From positions 1 through 9,626 of the forward strand of contig CAZAGT010000187.1 of the NCBI GenBank assembly GCA_964484515.1: a DNA stretch of 9,626 nucleotides, in the 5' to 3' direction. The notes under the pieces are model-generated. The model ran no database searches and had not been told where the DNA came from. It saw only the letters and a program-made list of their open reading frames with translations. Of this stretch, positions 5,838-9,626 are shown in pieces; within the stretch, counting starts at the first letter, position 1, and each line of letters opens with the position of its first letter. The position numbers were made by a program, and so were the translations under genes. Source of the DNA: CAZAGT01 sp964484515. Lineage in GTDB: Bacteria > Desulfobacterota > DSM-4660 > Desulfatiglandales > HGW-15.

Positions 5838-7979
5838 TCAAAGTCTTTCCACGATCAGCACATTCTTCACTCTTTTGATGGCCCCCACAATATCCTGAAG
5901 CTGCTGGTGGTTCTCCACCTCGATCGTGAAATAGGAATCGGCCTTTTTGTCCGTGTTGGTCTTGACTTCGGCCTGGATGATGTTGGCGTCCTTCTGGGCC
6001 ATGATGGCGGTGATATCAGCCAGAATCCCCTTTCTGTCAATCGAACTGACTCGCAACTTGGCTAGATAGACATCGTGGTCGGAGGGTTCCCATACGACCT
6101 CCACCAAGCGTTCGGGGTCGCCGCCTACCATCTGAGGGCAACTGTAGCGATGGACCGTGACCCCTCGTCCGCGTGTGATAAAGCCAATGACGCTCTCGCC
6201 TGGGAGGGGATGGCAGCAATGCCCGAAGCGAACCAGGATATCGTCCAGCCCCTTCACCTTGATCCCTACCGGGCTCTTCTTGCGCTTTATGCGCGAGACC
6301 ATTTTGCTAACCAATCCGGCCGGCTTCTCCGCCCCTAACCCCAGATTGGATCGGAGTCGACCGATGACCTGCTTCGCCGATATCTTGCCGTAACCGATAT
6401 TGGCGAGCACGTCCTCGACCGAATGAAAAGAGAACTCCGTGGCGACGGCTTGAAGCGGCTCGCCCTTGAGCGTGGCGTGGGGATCCAGATGCGATTGCTC
6501 CAGGCCGCGTTCCAATAGCTCTCGCCCCAGGCTTATGCTCTGATCCCTTTCCTGTCTCCTGATCCACTGTCTGATTTTGGTTCTGGCCCTGGGGGTCTTG
6601 ACAAATTCGAGCCAGTCCTTGCTCGGGTGCTGTTTGGTGGAGGTAATGATCTCGACGATTTCACCGTTTCTAAGCTGATAGCGGAGGGGGACCATCCGAC
6701 CATTGACCCGGGCGCCGGTGCACTTATCGCCGACTTCGGAATGGACGCTGTAGGCGAAATCGACGGGTGTCGCACCCTTTGGAAACTCCTTGACTTCGCC
6801 CTGCGGTGTGAACACATAGACCTCATTAGGGAAGAGGTCCATCCGGACCGTTTCCATGAATTCCTTGGGGTCTCGTAAGCTTTTCTGCCATTCGACGAGC
6901 TGGCGCAGCCACGAGAATTGCTGTTGGTCGGCCTTGCTGGATATCAAGTTCTCTTTGTACTTCCAATGGGCCGCAATCCCTTCCTCCGCAACCCTATCCA
7001 TCTCCCAGGTCCGGATCTGAATTTCCATCCGTTGGCCCAACGGCCCAAGCACGGTCGAATGGAGCGATTGGTACATGTTGGCCTTGGGCATCGAGATATA
7101 GTCCTTAAACCGGCCCGGGATCGGCTTCCACATGGCGTGGATGAGGCCGAGGACCTCGTAGCACTCCTTGAGAGAACTGACGATCACACGAAAGGCGATC
7201 ACGTCATAGACTTGATTGGCACTGAGGTTCTGGTCAAGCATCTTGCGATAAATGCTGTAGAAGTGCTTGTGTCTCCCCTTGATGGTTGTCTCGATCCCGG
7301 AGTCCTTGAGTTTCCGGGTCAAGATTTCTTTGATCTCCCCGATGAACTTTTCTCTGACTTCACGTCTTTCGGCCAGCTCGGCCTTGAGCTTTTCGTAGAT
7401 CTGAGGCTCGAGATAGTAGAGGCACAAATCCTCAAGATTCGACTTGAGCCAGTGGATCCCCATCCGACCGGCCAGGGGGGCATAGATATCTAACGTCTCG
7501 CGCGAGATTATTTCCTGCTTTTCGGCACTTTGGAAACCCAGGGTCTGCATATTGTGCAGGCGATCGACGAGCTTCACCACGATCACCCTAATATCCGTCG
7601 CCATGGCGAGCAGCATCTTGCGCATATTCTCTGCTTGGCGTTCTTCATGACTGGCAAACTGCATCTTACTGATCTTGGTCACGCCATTGACGATGTTAGC
7701 CGTTTCCGGACCGAAGAGCCGTTCGATTTCCGAAGACTCGGCCTTGGTGTCTTCGAGTGTATCGTGCAGCAACCCGGCGACCACACTGACCACGTCCATC
7801 TTCATCTTGGTAAGGATATGGGCCACTTCCAGGGGATGCGAGAGGTAGGATTCTCCGGACAGCCGGACCTGGCCTTGGTGTACCTTCGCAGAGTAGACAT
7901 AGGCCTTCTCCACAAGGTTGATGTCCGCCTTTGGGTTGTAGCTGAGGATCTCAGCGGTGATGTCATTCAGCCGAATCAT
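5838..7979 (-). CDS. rel: Bifunctional (p)ppGpp synthetase/hydrolase (RSH)
   Basis: Long RelA/SpoT homologue of 713 residues that makes and degrades (p)ppGpp, setting the stringent response at the ribosome. The HD hydrolase domain is intact: His48, His72-Asp73, Glu76-Asp77 and Asp139/Asn143 (VDRLHNM). The synthetase domain has GRHKHFYSIYRK (235-246), Asp259 in YDVIAFR, RFKD at 290-293 and Glu319 in MEIQIRT. The RxKD form is typical of bifunctional enzymes; monofunctional RelA has an acidic ExDD version. A TGS domain (about 383-447), a helical region, a Cys/His motif (GHCCHP 586-591, with Cys614) and a C-terminal ACT domain (about 636-713) follow. Both activities are therefore predicted functional. 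The ATG lies inside the end of proS, 17 bases before its stop is completed, with AGGG six bases upstream, so translation is probably coupled to proS. The symbol could equally be spoT or relA. Confidence 0.95.
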   Translation of the reverse strand: MIRLNDITAEILSYNPKADINLVEKAYVYSAKVHQGQVRLSGESYLSHPLEVAHILTKMKMDVVSVVAGLLHDTLEDTKAESSEIERLFGPETANIVNGVTKISKMQFASHEERQAENMRKMLLAMATDIRVIVVKLVDRLHNMQTLGFQSAEKQEIISRETLDIYAPLAGRMGIHWLKSNLEDLCLYYLEPQIYEKLKAELAERREVREKFIGEIKEILTRKLKDSGIETTIKGRHKHFYSIYRKMLDQNLSANQVYDVIAFRVIVSSLKECYEVLGLIHAMWKPIPGRFKDYISMPKANMYQSLHSTVLGPLGQRMEIQIRTWEMDRVAEEGIAAHWKYKENLISSKADQQQFSWLRQLVEWQKSLRDPKEFMETVRMDLFPNEVYVFTPQGEVKEFPKGATPVDFAYSVHSEVGDKCTGARVNGRMVPLRYQLRNGEIVEIITSTKQHPSKDWLEFVKTPRARTKIRQWIRRQERDQSISLGRELLERGLEQSHLDPHATLKGEPLQAVATEFSFHSVEDVLANIGYGKISAKQVIGRLRSNLGLGAEKPAGLVSKMVSRIKRKKSPVGIKVKGLDDILVRFGHCCHPLPGESVIGFITRGRGVTVHRYSCPQMVGGDPERLVEVVWEPSDHDVYLAKLRVSSIDRKGILADITAIMAQKDANIIQAEVKTNTDKKADSYFTIEVENHQQLQDIVGAIKRVKNVLIVERL

Positions 7980-9626
7980 AGAGGGCCCTAATTGTCCGCT
8001 GTACTTCGGTCACGGCGTTTTCAACCGGTATCAAGGTACTCTCTGATTCCGTGCGCCGTCTTAACTCAACCTTGCCGTCCTTTAGGTTGCGCGTCCCCAA
8101 CATGATGCGCAGGGGCGTCCCCAGGAGATCGGCGTCATTGAACTTGATCCCGGCGCGCACATCCCTGTCATCGAGCAAGGCGTCCACCCCGGCATCCAAA
8201 AGCTGCTCGTAGATCTTTTCAGCGGCTTCAATAACCGCTGTTTCATGCATCTGGAGAGGCAGAATAACGACCTCAAAGGGGGCGATCGAAATGGGGAAGA
8301 TGATGCCGTTTTGGTCATGATTCTGTTCTATGGCGGCCGCCGCCGTCCGGCCCACCCCGATCCCATAGCATCCCATGATGATCGACTTCTCTGTGCCCTG
8401 CTCATCCAAAAAGACGGCCCCCATGGCCTCGCTGTATTTCGTGCCCAACTTGAAGATGTGCCCGACTTCGATGCCACGCCCAAAGTGAATCTCCCCTCCG
8501 CACCGCGGACACACGTCTTCGGGCGTGATCGTGCGCAGATCCCCGAACAGGTCCACCTTGAAGTCCCTCTCCAGATTCACGTTCTTGATATGAAGATCTT
8601 CCTTATTGCCGCCGGTGACGGCATCATGCATACCCCGGATGGCGTGATCCGCGACGACCTTGACCTTGAGTCCAACCGGTCCGGCAAAGCCCATCGGCGC
8701 CCCCGTGACATCCGCAACAGTAACGGGATCGGCCAATTCAACCTGGTCCGTCGCTAGCAGGCTCCGCAACTTGGCCTCGTTCAACTCGTGGTCACCGCGC
8801 ACCAAAACCGCGATCGTTCCGTCACTGGTCCTGAAGATGAGGGTCTTGATCAATTGATCCGGTGAGATCGACAGGAAATCGGTGACCTCTTCGACGGTCT
8901 TGATATTCGGCGTTTCAAGCTCTTCGATCGGCTTCAGTACGTTGGGTGGTGTGGATGACTGTTCTTCACCCAATCTTATTTCGGCCTTTTCGAGGTTCGC
9001 GGCGTAGTCACACGCGTGACAGTTCACGATCTGATCCTCACCCGTTTCGGCAAGGACCATAAACTCATGGGAGAAGCTGCCCCCGATACTCCCCGTGTCC
9101 GCCTCTACGGCCCGAAATTTCAGGCCGCAACGACTGAATATCCGGCTGTAGGCCACATGCATGGCCTCATAGCTCTTCGCCGCCCCGGCCTCGTCGACGT
9201 CGAAGCTGTAGGCGTCCTTCATGATGAACTCACGACAGCGCATGAGCCCAAATCTTGGCCGGATTTCATCGCGAAACTTGGTCTGGATCTGGTACAGATT
9301 GATGGGCATCTGTCGGTAGGAATGGATCTCCCGCCGCACGAGGTCCGTGATGACTTCCTCGTGGGTCGGTGCCAAGCAGGCGTCATGATTGTGGCGGTCT
9401 TTGAACCTCAGAAGCTCGCGGCCGTAGTACTCCCACCGGCCGCTTTCCTCCCAGAGCTCAGCCGGCTGGACGGCGGGCATGAGGATCTCGATCGCGCCGG
9501 CGCGATTCATCTCTGCCCGGACGATATCTTCAATCTTTTTGATCGTCCGCAATCCGGCGGGAAGGTACGTATAGATGCCGGAGGTCAGTTTTCGGATGAG
9601 GCCGGCCCTAAGCATCAGTTGGTGGC
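7963..9626 (-). CDS. proS: Prolyl-tRNA synthetase, 5' end beyond window
   Basis: Class II aminoacyl-tRNA synthetase that charges tRNA(Pro) with proline. The frame is open to the window edge: before the first internal ATG (9615-9613) come codons for HQL, matching the usual SHxLMLRAGLIRKL start region, so roughly 25 N-terminal residues are missing. Counting from that Met, motif 1 is near residues 38-52 (NRAGAIEILMPAVQP). Motif 2 is TKFRDEIRPRFG to MKDAYSFD (112-139), and motif 3 is GIGVGRTAAAAIE (418-430). Between motifs 2 and 3 lies the long insertion (about 210-365) of bacterial-type ProRS, which deacylates mischarged Ala-tRNA(Pro). CHAC (199-202) and CPRC (369-372) flank it. The anticodon-binding domain (about 440-540) ends the protein. 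It forms an operon with rel, overlapping it by 17 bases. Confidence 0.96.
   Translation of the reverse strand, partial: HQLMLRAGLIRKLTSGIYTYLPAGLRTIKKIEDIVRAEMNRAGAIEILMPAVQPAELWEESGRWEYYGRELLRFKDRHNHDACLAPTHEEVITDLVRREIHSYRQMPINLYQIQTKFRDEIRPRFGLMRCREFIMKDAYSFDVDEAGAAKSYEAMHVAYSRIFSRCGLKFRAVEADTGSIGGSFSHEFMVLAETGEDQIVNCHACDYAANLEKAEIRLGEEQSSTPPNVLKPIEELETPNIKTVEEVTDFLSISPDQLIKTLIFRTSDGTIAVLVRGDHELNEAKLRSLLATDQVELADPVTVADVTGAPMGFAGPVGLKVKVVADHAIRGMHDAVTGGNKEDLHIKNVNLERDFKVDLFGDLRTITPEDVCPRCGGEIHFGRGIEVGHIFKLGTKYSEAMGAVFLDEQGTEKSIIMGCYGIGVGRTAAAAIEQNHDQNGIIFPISIAPFEVVILPLQMHETAVIEAAEKIYEQLLDAGVDALLDDRDVRAGIKFNDADLLGTPLRIMLGTRNLKDGKVELRRRTESESTLIPVENAVTEVQRTIRALYDSAE

Noticed and set aside
6944..7120. 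Possible odd Met in the Rel sequence ANMYQSLH, where many homologues have ANGYQSLH
   Set aside because: Met at this position occurs in known functional Rel proteins, and the nucleotide-binding Tyr303 is kept, so it is not an anomaly.
6918..7493. 191-codon plus-strand frame
   Set aside because: It is antisense to the rel synthetase and hydrolase region, which is fully supported by catalytic motifs.
7530..7991. 153-codon plus-strand frame
   Set aside because: It is antisense to the conserved HD domain of rel. Its His/Asp/Leu-rich translation is a typical shadow.
8245..8757. 170-codon plus-strand frame
   Set aside because: It is antisense to the editing and motif 3 region of proS, with no family resemblance of its own.

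Overview
The window looks like a piece of chromosome from a Gram-negative bacterium. Mpl is a recycling enzyme for meso-diaminopimelate peptidoglycan, and the protease carries a lipoprotein signal. The style of ProS and Rel, together with 7-bp intergenic tandem repeats, suggests an uncultured Desulfobacterota- or Nitrospirota-like lineage. That placement is inference from memory of these families; no marker here settles it.

Layout, left to right. Bases 1-425 hold a GC-rich, hairpin-forming stretch at the edge and two doubtful small reading frames on the minus strand. Bases 426-2861 (minus) encode an 811-residue subtilisin-family (S8) lipoprotein protease with an intact catalytic set, a cysteine-patterned N-terminal region and a C-terminal region that I read as three copies of one ~86-residue module. 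A 760-base spacer without a convincing gene follows. Then comes mpl (3622-5085, minus), divergent from rpmB (5370-5558, plus), which has a clear sigma-70-type promoter and ribosome binding site. The 279-base spacer after rpmB holds a 127-base inverted-repeat (MITE/REP-like) element, heptamer repeats and a possible terminator. The right third is a minus-strand pair: proS (cut by the window edge) and rel, overlapping by 17 bases and so very likely translationally coupled.

How the genes fit together. ProS, Rel and L28 belong to translation and its stringent control. Mpl salvages murein tripeptide. The protease is the accessory item: it is isolated by long non-coding flanks, has an unusual architecture and no recognisable partner genes. 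No CRISPR array, tRNA, rRNA, transposase or phage gene is visible. The most unusual material is the protease's repeat architecture and the dense repeat content of the two spacers around rpmB.
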